64,000 nucleotides of DNA, taken from assembly GCA_965223955.1 (NCBI GenBank), contig OZ245029.1, positions 2,604,001 to 2,668,000 on the forward strand, written 5' to 3'. This DNA comes from Bin75 sp965223955. Lineage in GTDB: Bacteria; Nitrospirota; Nitrospiria; Nitrospirales; UBA8639. The translations under genes were made by a program, and so were the position numbers. Below the pieces are notes generated by a model. The model did not search any database. It was not told where the DNA came from and saw only the letters and a list, made by a program, of their open reading frames with translations. Position 1 is the first letter of the stretch. Each line of letters begins with the position of its first letter. Positions 45,191-52,150 of this stretch are shown piece by piece.

Positions 45191-45670
45191 ATGTGGTGTC
45201 TGGGCGTAGGCTGTCTTGCCTTGGCCTTGGTCATGCTCCATGCGTTTGTCCCTCAACGTGCTCGGGACGTTGCCCGGGCGCAGACCGATGCGCCTGCTCG
45301 GGACGGCCTCAACCTGACGTCTTTAAACGTCCGGCTGAGTCAACGGGCGATTCATCCTCCGAAGCCCTTGGTCAAAGAAGTCGTGGAATTGCCGCACATT
45401 CAAGCGGCTCGCGCCAGGATCGCACCTTCACCGAAATCCGCTATTTTGGAAGATGACTACCATACCCGTGTCCTCATTCTGTCGATGCTGGAAGATGGCC
45501 GCCTGCAGGCCCAGGTGCTCGCCGACCTCGATTTCGCGCAACACGTTCCTTTTGTCGCTGCTTGCGCTGAAAATCGAGGGTGTGCATACGATCGACGCCC
45601 AATCACCGGTGGGTTGGGCTGTGTGGCCATTTGTATTCAGCAGGCACTCGATCCAAGCCGCGAGCCATGA
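45191..45670 (+). CDS. Single-pass membrane protein of unknown function
   Basis: 159 residues from ATG 45191, which follows the hairpin CCCCCGCGAAAGCGGGGG. An N-terminal hydrophobic segment (residues 2-18) would anchor it, with the rest outside. Nothing is recognisable. The last 45 codons have poor codon bias in this frame, whereas the +1 frame (LLALKIEGVHTIDAQSPVGW, ending 45680) looks coding. A frameshift near 45550-45560 is possible. It overlaps the next gene by 4 bp (ATGA) or 14 bp if shifted. Confidence 0.5.
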   Translation: MWCLGVGCLALALVMLHAFVPQRARDVARAQTDAPARDGLNLTSLNVRLSQRAIHPPKPLVKEVVELPHIQAARARIAPSPKSAILEDDYHTRVLILSMLEDGRLQAQVLADLDFAQHVPFVAACAENRGCAYDRRPITGGLGCVAICIQQALDPSREP

Positions 45671-47151
45671 GACTGCCTGACCTCCTCCACGCTTTCGCCA
45701 CCCAATTGGCGAACCATAAAGACGCCGCGGTAGCGCTTGACACGTTGATTGAATCCCGCACGACCAACAAGATCGGCACGGTCGGCACACTGCACCTGTA
45801 TGCCATGGAGGTCCCTGCGGAAACCACGTTTCTCGAAGACGTGCCCGTCACCATCGTACCTCCCGGAGACCTGGAACCCACCGGCGGCTTTCTGCTCCGA
45901 CGCCAGGGCGACACCGCCCTGGTGCAAACCCTGGATACGCTGGGACAATCGACGGTCGACAATACGCTCGTGACGGATACCTCGGAGTTTTTTCGCCTGG
46001 CTTCCGCGCGATTAGCCGATATGGCGGCCCACCCCGAATCCTACGCGCTGGGGCCGGCCGATCGGCTGGTGCCATGGCTGGACCCGGAGCACCGTGACGC
46101 CAATGCCTCCGCCAGAACCGGGGCGTCGGCTGCCGTGCTGACGACCGTCTGGCATGACGACCAAGCCACTCGTTGGACCAAACTCGGCACGCTGGCGGTG
46201 ACCCTGATGCGACACAATAAACGCGTGCTGCTGGTTGCGCCCACACACGACGCCGTGGATCACTTCCTCGGATTCCTGGCCAAAACCCTTCGAAATGCCG
46301 CCCTGCCCTTTCACAGCCTGTTGAGCCGCTACGAGGTCCCGGTGCTCAAGCAAGCCGAAGGGGTTCCACTCGGCGAATTGGGTTTCGAAGCGCAAATGCA
46401 CAAGTTTTTCGCCAAGTCCCGGTCGCATAAGGATACGCTTCGCCGCAAATATGAGCGATTTCGAGAACTCATCCCGGTCCTGGCCTATAAAGGGCAAAAA
46501 CAGCGTGACATGGATGAAGTCAAATTACTGGAATGGCGGCTCCTCGCCCAAGTGAGTGAGTTCCAAGGCAAAATCAAGGACATCGATCACCTTGTCGCCA
46601 AGTACGAAAACCTGCCCATCTGGAAACGTCTCGGTATGCAGACCATGGGAAAAAACGTAGAAACCCTGGGCGAATATCGGACGATCTATATAGGGAACAT
46701 TGCGGCACTGATGAAAGAAGTTGAGATCGCGCAGGCTCGTATCCGTGAATTGTCTCCCGAGGCCGCGATTCCGAAAGAAATGCGCCCGGAATACGAAGAG
46801 TTGAAAGACGAAATCTCCAGGCTGGGGGGCACCCAAAAAGTTCGTGAAATGTTGGCCGCGAGCGAGGCCACCAATCGGCAAGCCTTCATGCAGAACAAAC
46901 GGTTGGTCGCGGCGACCCCGGGGAGAGTCGTGATCGATCCCTTATTCAAACGCGTTCGCTTTGACGTGTTGATTGTCGAAGATGCGCCCCACGTTCCGGC
47001 CCCGTTTTTACTCGGCGTCGCCGGGCTCATTCGAGAACGGATCATCATCGCCGGAGACACCCAAGACCTTCAGGGCCCGCATCGACTTTGGCGCCAACAG
47101 TACCCGGAGCCACTTTCCACACCCTTTTCCCCTCTGTCATCCCCGACTTGA
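45667..47151 (+). CDS. Degenerate superfamily-1-like helicase/ATPase with repeat-derived C-terminus
   Basis: 494 residues from ATG 45667. Parts recall UPF1/Dna2-type helicases: VLLVAPTHDAVDHFL (motif Ia), VLIVEDAPHVP in the place of the DEAA motif II, and IIIAGDTQDL like motif III. No Walker A is seen, and motif II is altered, so ATPase activity is doubtful. A coiled-coil region spans about residues 240-400. The last residues (PFSPLSSPT) are encoded by a dispersed repeat (CTGTCATCCCCGACTTGATC), and motifs IV-VI are missing, so the protein is probably truncated by it. Confidence 0.6.
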   Translation: MRLPDLLHAFATQLANHKDAAVALDTLIESRTTNKIGTVGTLHLYAMEVPAETTFLEDVPVTIVPPGDLEPTGGFLLRRQGDTALVQTLDTLGQSTVDNTLVTDTSEFFRLASARLADMAAHPESYALGPADRLVPWLDPEHRDANASARTGASAAVLTTVWHDDQATRWTKLGTLAVTLMRHNKRVLLVAPTHDAVDHFLGFLAKTLRNAALPFHSLLSRYEVPVLKQAEGVPLGELGFEAQMHKFFAKSRSHKDTLRRKYERFRELIPVLAYKGQKQRDMDEVKLLEWRLLAQVSEFQGKIKDIDHLVAKYENLPIWKRLGMQTMGKNVETLGEYRTIYIGNIAALMKEVEIAQARIRELSPEAAIPKEMRPEYEELKDEISRLGGTQKVREMLAASEATNRQAFMQNKRLVAATPGRVVIDPLFKRVRFDVLIVEDAPHVPAPFLLGVAGLIRERIIIAGDTQDLQGPHRLWRQQYPEPLSTPFSPLSSPT

Positions 47152-47238
47152 TCGGGGATCCAGATTTGTAGGTCGGGTTAGCCGAAGGCGTAACCCGACA
47201 CCGGCACGTCGGATTACGCTCCGCTAATCCGACCTACA
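47152..47238. repeat. Dispersed repeats
   Basis: The second half of a CATCCCCGACTTGATCGGGG element (47136-47165), then GTAGGTCGGGTTAGCCGAAG and GTCGGATTACGCTCCGCTAA (47168-47238) back to back. Confidence 0.75.
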
Positions 47239-47239
47239 G

Positions 47240-47350
47240 CGCTCTTCGCAACGGATGTAGAAAGTGAGAACGTCCGCATCGTGACCACGTACCGACCAAG
47301 TGAACAAGAATGGTTGCCAGACTTGAAAACACGGAGGAAATTATCATGAA
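47240..47350 (+). pseudogene. C-terminal remnant of a DUF4258-type toxin
   Basis: About 36 codons ending RIVTTYRPSEQEWLPDLKTR then RKLS and a TGA that overlaps the next ATG (ATGA). This tail, with TxYRPxxxxWxxDxKTRR, is how toxins paired with YgiT-type zinc-finger antitoxins end. The 5' two-thirds is replaced by dispersed repeats ending at 47238. There is no start codon. Confidence 0.6.
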
Positions 47351-47567
47351 GTGCCATGTTTGTGGGGAACGCTTGGAGCCGACTATTTCGGATCTTCCCT
47401 TCCGCCTTGGACCAACGAGTATCGTCGTGATCAAGAAGCTACCTGTGCTGGAATGCACCAATTGCACGGAGTTCTCTATTGAGGATCCGGTCATGGAGAA
47501 AGTTGAGAATTTACTTGAGCAAACTGATGGAGCCGCCGAGCTTGAAGTCATCGCCTATGCAGCCTAG
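47346..47567 (+). CDS. YgiT-type zinc-finger antitoxin
   Basis: 73 residues; GGAGG lies upstream of ATG 47346. Two CxxC pairs, CHVCGER and CTNCTEF, bind zinc as in MqsA/YgiT N-terminal domains. The C-terminal helix (EDPVMEKVENLLEQTDGAAE) would dimerise. Its toxin survives only as a remnant upstream, so it is orphaned. Confidence 0.8.
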   Translation: MKCHVCGERLEPTISDLPFRLGPTSIVVIKKLPVLECTNCTEFSIEDPVMEKVENLLEQTDGAAELEVIAYAA

Positions 47568-47746
47568 AAGAGAACTGTCCAACCGAGCCGTCCGTTAGTG
47601 CCGCTGTCGGGTTACACTACGCTAACCCGACCTACTAAGTCCCCCCCCCCTCACCCCAACCCTCTCCCGCCATGGGGAAAGGGCGATTTTAGGTCTTGCC
47701 TGTTGACCTGTTTATGGTCTATATTCAGTCTTAAAGGAGGTGGCCT
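47568..47746. repeat. Dispersed repeats
   Basis: GTCGGGTTACACTACGCTAA (47606-47635) and CCCTCACCCCAACCCTCTCC (47649). AAAGGAGG at 47733-47740 is the ribosome site of the next gene. Confidence 0.7.
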
Positions 47747-48022
47747 ATGAAACTGTCCAGCCAGATCAAGCCCATCAGTTACCTCAAAGCCCACGCTGCC
47801 GAGATCGTGCGCACGCTCGGGGACCGGCGGGAACCTTTGATCATCACCCAGAACGGCGAAGCCAAGGTGGTCATCCAGGATATCGACAGCTACGAGCAAG
47901 CGCAGGAGACCGTTGCCCTGCTCAAGATTCTCGCGCTGGGTAGCCGCCAGATCGAAGCGGGTCGGGTCCAACCCGCCGCCGATGTCATCACGCGGCTTCG
48001 GAAGCGACGACCGGCTCGCTGA
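47747..48022 (+). CDS. Phd/YefM-type antitoxin of a ParE pair
   Basis: 91 residues. SYLKAHAAEIVRTLGDRREP and LIITQNGEAKVVIQDIDSYE are the Phd fold; the C-terminus is basic. AAAGGAGG lies seven bases before the ATG. Its stop overlaps the toxin start by one base (TGATG). Confidence 0.88.
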   Translation: MKLSSQIKPISYLKAHAAEIVRTLGDRREPLIITQNGEAKVVIQDIDSYEQAQETVALLKILALGSRQIEAGRVQPAADVITRLRKRRPAR

Positions 48023-48378
48023 TGCTCTTCCTGGTTCAGTTGACTGACGACGCGGCACACGACTTGGAGGAGATCTGTGATTACATTGAGCGACACGATA
48101 CGCCAGGCAAGACGGACCACGTGCTGAAGCAGATCGGACAGGCGTTCAGCAGCCTCTCCAAGCATCCCCGCCGCGGAAATTACCCGAAGGAATTGCTGGA
48201 CATTGGAATTCGGGAGTACCGTGAAATCTTCTTCAAGCCCTATCGCATCATCTACCGGGTGATGGGAAACAACCCCCGATTAAAAATGTCGGGGGCAGGC
48301 TCACTCTACGTGCTCGTGATCGACGATGGACGTCGTGACATGCAGACATTGCTGCAGCGACGCTTGCTGCAGGCATAA
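48022..48378 (+). CDS. ParE/RelE-family toxin with an in-frame repeat insertion
   Basis: 118 residues; ParE toxins of this group have about 100. The core fold is present: AAHDLEEICDYIERHDTPGK, FSSLSKHPRRGNYPKELLDI, REIFFKPYRIIYRV, YVLVIDDGRRDMQTLLQRR. Between the last two, residues near 84-94 (NPRLKMSGAGS) are encoded by the dispersed repeat CCCCGATTAAAAATGTCGGG. Such toxins normally have a short turn there between the last two strands. The insertion preserves the frame, and whether activity survives is unknown. Confidence 0.85.
   Translation: MLFLVQLTDDAAHDLEEICDYIERHDTPGKTDHVLKQIGQAFSSLSKHPRRGNYPKELLDIGIREYREIFFKPYRIIYRVMGNNPRLKMSGAGSLYVLVIDDGRRDMQTLLQRRLLQA
48274..48294. repeat. Dispersed repeat inside parE
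   Basis: A 21-bp palindrome, CCCCGAT, then TAAAAAT, then GTCGGGG, also found at 59141 (in another gene) and, with one base changed on each arm, at 63305 (intergenic). Confidence 0.85.
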
Positions 48379-48504
48379 GTCACGTCCCTGCCTCCGTAGG
48401 GGACGGCCCCCGTGCCGTCCCGAATGGGTTGCGCGGCTTGACGCCCATCCAGGCAAAAGCTGATAATTATTGCCAGTTCCTTCACTCCGTTCAGGACAAT
48501 CCAT

Positions 48505-48591
48505 GCCGAAGTGGCGAAACTGGCAGACGCACTAGATTCAGGGTCTAGCGCCCCTTGGGGTGTGCGGGTTCAAATCCCGCCTTCGGCACCA
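48505..48591 (+). tRNA. tRNA-Leu (anticodon CAG)
   Basis: Acceptor arms GCCGAAG and CTTCGGC with discriminator A and encoded CCA. The anticodon stem CTAGA/TCTAG encloses loop TTCAGGG, giving CAG, which reads CUG. A long variable arm (CGCCCCTTGGGGTGTG region) and the TTCAAAT T-loop fit a leucine tRNA. The 3' end is duplicated at 51284-51300. Confidence 0.95.
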
Positions 48592-48596
48592 CTCTT
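48580..48596 (+). other. Putative attachment site (left), tRNA-Leu 3' end
   Basis: CCTTCGGCACCACTCTT, identical to 51284-51300. Repeated tRNA 3' ends are usual at the borders of integrated elements. The 2.7 kb between them has no integrase. Confidence 0.6.
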
Positions 48597-49262
48597 CTCA
48601 GCCCAACTGTCGGGTTACGCTACGCTAATCCGACCTACCTACAAAGACCCTGGATCCTTTTTCTGACTGGATCCTCGATTACTAACGTCGAGGACAGGCG
48701 TCGGGGATTGTCAATATTCACTCATTCGTGGACAGAATCAGGACTGACGATCTTCCCCCTCTTCTGTAGCGACGCCATCTCATGGCGCTGTCCGTTGGCC
48801 GCATGAGGCATGTCGCGGGCTTTGACCCGGGATGGCGCGGCTACGATTGCGGAAAGGCCGGGCCGCGGGTGGGTGTCGTCAGCGATGAACCCCCTCAAGC
48901 CCCCTTATCAGGGGGGGCTCTAAGCCGTCCCCCTGATAAGGGGGCTTGAGGGGGTTGTCTGACAAAGGAGGGGAAAATAGCGGCATGAGATGACGCGGGT
49001 GCAACTGCATAAAACAAAGACAAAAGAACGACGCTGGATCCCCGATCGGGTCGGGGATGACGGCAAGAGGACAGGCACGCAGGCCTGTCCCTACAAAAAA
49101 CGCCCCCTCACCCTACCCTCTCCCACCAGGGAGGAGAGGGGTGAGGTTAGAAGCCCCACCCATAAACAGGTGGAGTTCTTGACAGGCGGGCCCCTCTCCC
49201 TATTTCCCGCTTAATGCGGGAAATAGTCCCGTAGGTCAGGTTAGCGAAGCGTAACCTGACAT
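48592..49262. repeat. Repeat zone after tRNA-Leu, duplicated at 51301-52146
   Basis: Palindrome GTCGGGTTACGCTACGCTAA (48608), GGATCCTCGATTACTAACGT (48671), TCACTCATTCGTGGACAG (48718), TGTAGCGACGCCATCTCATG (48767), a hairpin (48888-48956), CTGGATCCCCGATCGGGTCG (49034), and TTAGCGAAGCGTAACCTGAC (49242). About 500 bp, to 49093, recur at 51301-51852. The part 49066-49224 recurs at 58602-58766. No gene is seen. Confidence 0.8.
48888..48956. repeat. Long GC-rich hairpin
   Basis: AACCCCCTCAAGCCCCCTTA and TAAGGGGGCTTGAGGGGGTT form near-perfect arms. A second, slightly different copy lies at 51592-51659. Confidence 0.85.
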
Positions 49263-49268
49263 CTTCAC

Positions 49269-49704
49269 TCAGAAGCCCCAGGTGAGCTGGAGGCGGAGGC
49301 CCTGGTTGACCGGCTGTTGGCCCGCCGGTTCTTGCCGCATGCCTTCGAGGTTCAGTTCCAGGCCCGTGGCCCAGCCACCGGTCAACTGCAGGCGCCCGCC
49401 CACGCGATAGGTGCGGGCCGCGCCATCCGAGAGCACCGTGCCCGCATGGGGGGTCAGGAGGCCGGGGTCGAAGGGCGCAGCCACGCCATAGCCGATTTCC
49501 GCGGTCAGTTGACCGGCCGGGGTCTGCCGGTTGCCCTGGGGCGCCAGGCTCGCGGTCGCGCCCCACGCCGGGGCGAGCGTCAGCGCCAGGCCCTGGCCCG
49601 TGGGGCCTGGATCGATGCGCACCGTGCCGCTGGCGCCCCATTCTTTGTAGTCGCGGTCTTCGTGCGCCAGCAGGCCCCGGACCGCGCCGTCGAGGGTCAG
49701 GCCC
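49269..49704 (-). pseudogene. Truncated autotransporter barrel fragment
   Basis: About 145 codons matching the C-terminal barrel of the large gene at 52151-57751, from LLAHEDRDYKEWGASGT to the terminal LRLQLTWGF. Homology ends abruptly at 49704. Internal divergence (for example TPAGQLTAEIGYG against TPVGRLNAEIGYG) shows it is not a recent copy. No start or signal peptide. The 200 bp upstream (49705-49905) hold no recognisable gene. Confidence 0.8.
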
Positions 49705-49905
49705 GTGTGTTTCTTGGCCGGTCAAGGATTCCGGCTCACGGGCAAGCCGTGACGTGTTTGGCACCCTGGCCTGTGGCTGTGGTGCCGGACTCCGACTCAC
49801 GTTGGAATAAGAAGAATAGGGCATAATATCTGTGAACAGGGTACGGCGGATTAAATGGCGCTCTTGGCTGAACGGATGGTGGGGAAGTGCTTGTCGTATC
49901 AGGAG

Positions 49906-50475
49906 TTAATTGGAACGTTGTGAGGGAGTAGCAGAATCTGCCTGGTTCAATACTAAAACCTCAAAGCGAGTACGAACCCTTTGTCCTATATCCGATACTT
50001 TATTATTCACGAATGAACGAATTGTCGCAAAACAATAGAGGCACAACAAAAATAGCGAAAGAAATGGAGAACGAATCATCATGTGGCACAGTAAAACAGA
50101 AACAGATTTCCTAAAAATGTCATACATTTCTTGTCTTGCTTTTTCGTCAGTTACGCTTTTTATATCTTCTTGAAGATCAGACTTTTTTGGAATCTGTGAT
50201 CCAAGACACACGACTCCGACTATAAAAATCCCAAAAGTAATCTCATGGGCAAATCGGATACAGCCATTCAAATATTCTCTTAATCGACAATATACGGGAT
50301 CTGAAAATTCGATACGTTGATCAGCAGCAATATCAAACAACTGATCCCGAAGCGAAAAAAGATTTTGCCTTGTAACAGAAGTGCACCAATTCTGCCAGGG
50401 CCTTGAGAAAAACCAGACCAAAAGACCTGTAAAAATCAGGACTTCAATCACAACAATGAAAGATTTTATCGTCAT
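49906..50475 (-). CDS. Membrane protein of unknown function (gene 2 of the AT-rich cassette)
   Basis: 189 residues with three likely membrane segments: FIVVIEVLIFTGLLVWFF (5-22), ITFGIFIVGVVCLGS (79-93) and FLSLFLLCLYCFATI. A cytoplasmic or periplasmic loop of about 40 charged residues lies between the last two. It starts 2 bp after the upstream gene's stop, so the two form an operon. Base composition is far more AT-rich than its surroundings, a sign of transfer. I do not recognise the family. Confidence 0.65.
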   Translation of the reverse strand: MTIKSFIVVIEVLIFTGLLVWFFSRPWQNWCTSVTRQNLFSLRDQLFDIAADQRIEFSDPVYCRLREYLNGCIRFAHEITFGIFIVGVVCLGSQIPKKSDLQEDIKSVTDEKARQEMYDIFRKSVSVLLCHMMIRSPFLSLFLLCLYCFATIRSFVNNKVSDIGQRVRTRFEVLVLNQADSATPSQRSN

Positions 50476-50477
50476 CT

Positions 50478-50909
50478 CTATCTCGCGTCATCCGGATGCG
50501 TATCACCTGATGACGACAATCCACTTGACGTTCTATCGGGATCAAGTCTTTTTTCTAAAGATTCATTCCTCGCTGTCAGTTCTTTTGTTTTTCTTTTCCG
50601 GAAGATTCTTTCAAGCATGGCCCACAAGCCAAAAACTACAACCGAAGCAAGACACAATGGTTTTCGTAGGAACTCAACCGAGATTGAACTAAGAATTTCT
50701 ACATAAGTTACTGTCCCGGCTAATGCCTCGACCATCAAATAAACGAAACCTATACTTCCGAGCGTGAATAAATATGGAATCGAGTATCTTGCAGTCCCAA
50801 TTACCTCCAGGAAAATAAAGAATTTTCTGAGCGCGGGGCTACGTTCAAGGGATTTGAAAAATTCTGGGTCTTTAGAAAATTTTCCAAGACGATTTTTCTT
50901 ATCCGTCAT
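50478..50909 (-). CDS. Membrane protein of unknown function (gene 1 of the AT-rich cassette)
   Basis: 143 residues: a charged N-terminal 27 residues, two membrane segments (YSIPYLFTLGSIGFVYLMVE and LCLASVVVFGLWAMLERIF), then a basic coiled stretch and a Ser/Asp-rich tail. It precedes the second membrane gene with a 2-bp gap. AT-rich like its partner. The family is not recognised; the pair could be a small complex. Confidence 0.62.
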   Translation of the reverse strand: MTDKKNRLGKFSKDPEFFKSLERSPALRKFFIFLEVIGTARYSIPYLFTLGSIGFVYLMVEALAGTVTYVEILSSISVEFLRKPLCLASVVVFGLWAMLERIFRKRKTKELTARNESLEKRLDPDRTSSGLSSSGDTHPDDAR

Positions 50910-51283
50910 AATTGAAAAAACCAGAGAAGAAACAAAAAAAGCCCAAAGAGCTATTGGCTCTATGGACTATAAATGTTTCATTTGCACCTTCTTCCGAGAT
51001 TATAGGATAGAAACCAGAAAGTGTCAAGGATGGATTGACGATATTAAATTTCATTATCACTGATTCAGCATAGCAATATAATCTTTCGCTCCATCAACCT
51101 AAACATAAAATTCTCTTTCCCTGCTCTCTTTCCCATTTTCCATCAATACGGGGCAATCTCGAACGAAAAACGATACCGAGTATTGGACAAGGCTATTTAG
51201 TTGGGAGGATTGTTGGACAGATTCGACGACAAATTTTAAAAACCCTTTTATATTCAATTGTTTAAGAAATACGATTTTCCCCA
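50910..51283. other. AT-rich non-coding stretch of the tRNA-Leu segment
   Basis: I see no convincing gene on either strand. The composition matches the two membrane genes, so it probably carries their promoter and ends at the repeated tRNA 3' end. Confidence 0.5.
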
Positions 51284-51300
51284 CCTTCGGCACCACTCTT
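51284..51300 (+). other. Putative attachment site (right), copy of tRNA-Leu 3' end
   Basis: CCTTCGGCACCACTCTT as at 48580-48596. Similarity continues beyond it into the duplicated repeat zone (CAGCCCAACTGTCGGGTTAC on both sides). Confidence 0.6.
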
Positions 51301-52146
51301 TCCAGCCCAACTGTCGGGTTACGCTACGCTAATCCGACCTACCTACAAAGACCCTGGATCCTTTTTCTGACTGGATCCTCGATTACTAACGTCGAGGACA
51401 GGCGTCGGGGATTGTCAATATTCACTCATTCGTGGACAGAATCAGGACTGACGATCTTCCCCCTCTTCTGTAGCGGCGCTATCTCATGGCGCTGTCCGTT
51501 GGCCGCATGAGGCATGGCCCGGGCTTTGCCCCAAGATAGCGCGGCTACGATTGCGGAAAGGCCGGGTGGCGGGTGGGTGTCGTCAGCGATGAACCCCCCT
51601 GGCCCCCCTTATCAGGGGGGCTCTAAGCCGTCCCCCTGATAAGGGGGATTGAGGGGGTTGTCTTACAAAGGAGGGGAAAATAGCGGCATGAGATGGTGCG
51701 GGTACAACTGCATAAAACAAAGACAAAGAAACGACGCTGGATCCTTTACTTGACTGGATCCCCGATCAGGTCGGGGACAAGCGTCGGGGATGACAGCAGG
51801 AGGGGGTCGGGGATGACGGCAAGAGGACAGGCACGCAGGCCTGTCTCTACTCTCTTCCCCCTCTTCTGTAGCGGCGCTATCTCATGGCGCTGTCCGTTGG
51901 CCGCATGAGGCATGGCCCGGGCTTTGACCCGGGAGGCGGCGGCTACGATTGCGGAGAGGCCGGGCCGCATGAGATGCGGCCCCTACTTCCCCCTCTTCTG
52001 TAGCGGCGCTATCTCATGGCGCTGTCCGTTGGCCGCATGAGGCATGGCCCGGGCTTTGCCCCAAGATAGCGCGGCTACGATTGCGGAGAGGCCGGGCCGC
52101 GGGTGGGTGTCGTCAGGTCAGGTTAGCGAAGCGTAACCTGACATCT
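51301..52146. repeat. Repeat zone, second copy, with tandem amplification
   Basis: Repeats the order of 48592-49093, then adds more units. The block from TGTAGCGGCGCTATCTCATG through GCGGCTACGATTGCGG occurs three times, near 51469, 51868 and 51999. It also holds GATCCCCGATCAGGTCGGGG (51757), a hairpin (51592-51659) and TTAGCGAAGCGTAACCTGAC (52122). No gene is seen. Confidence 0.8.
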
Positions 52147-52150
52147 TCAC

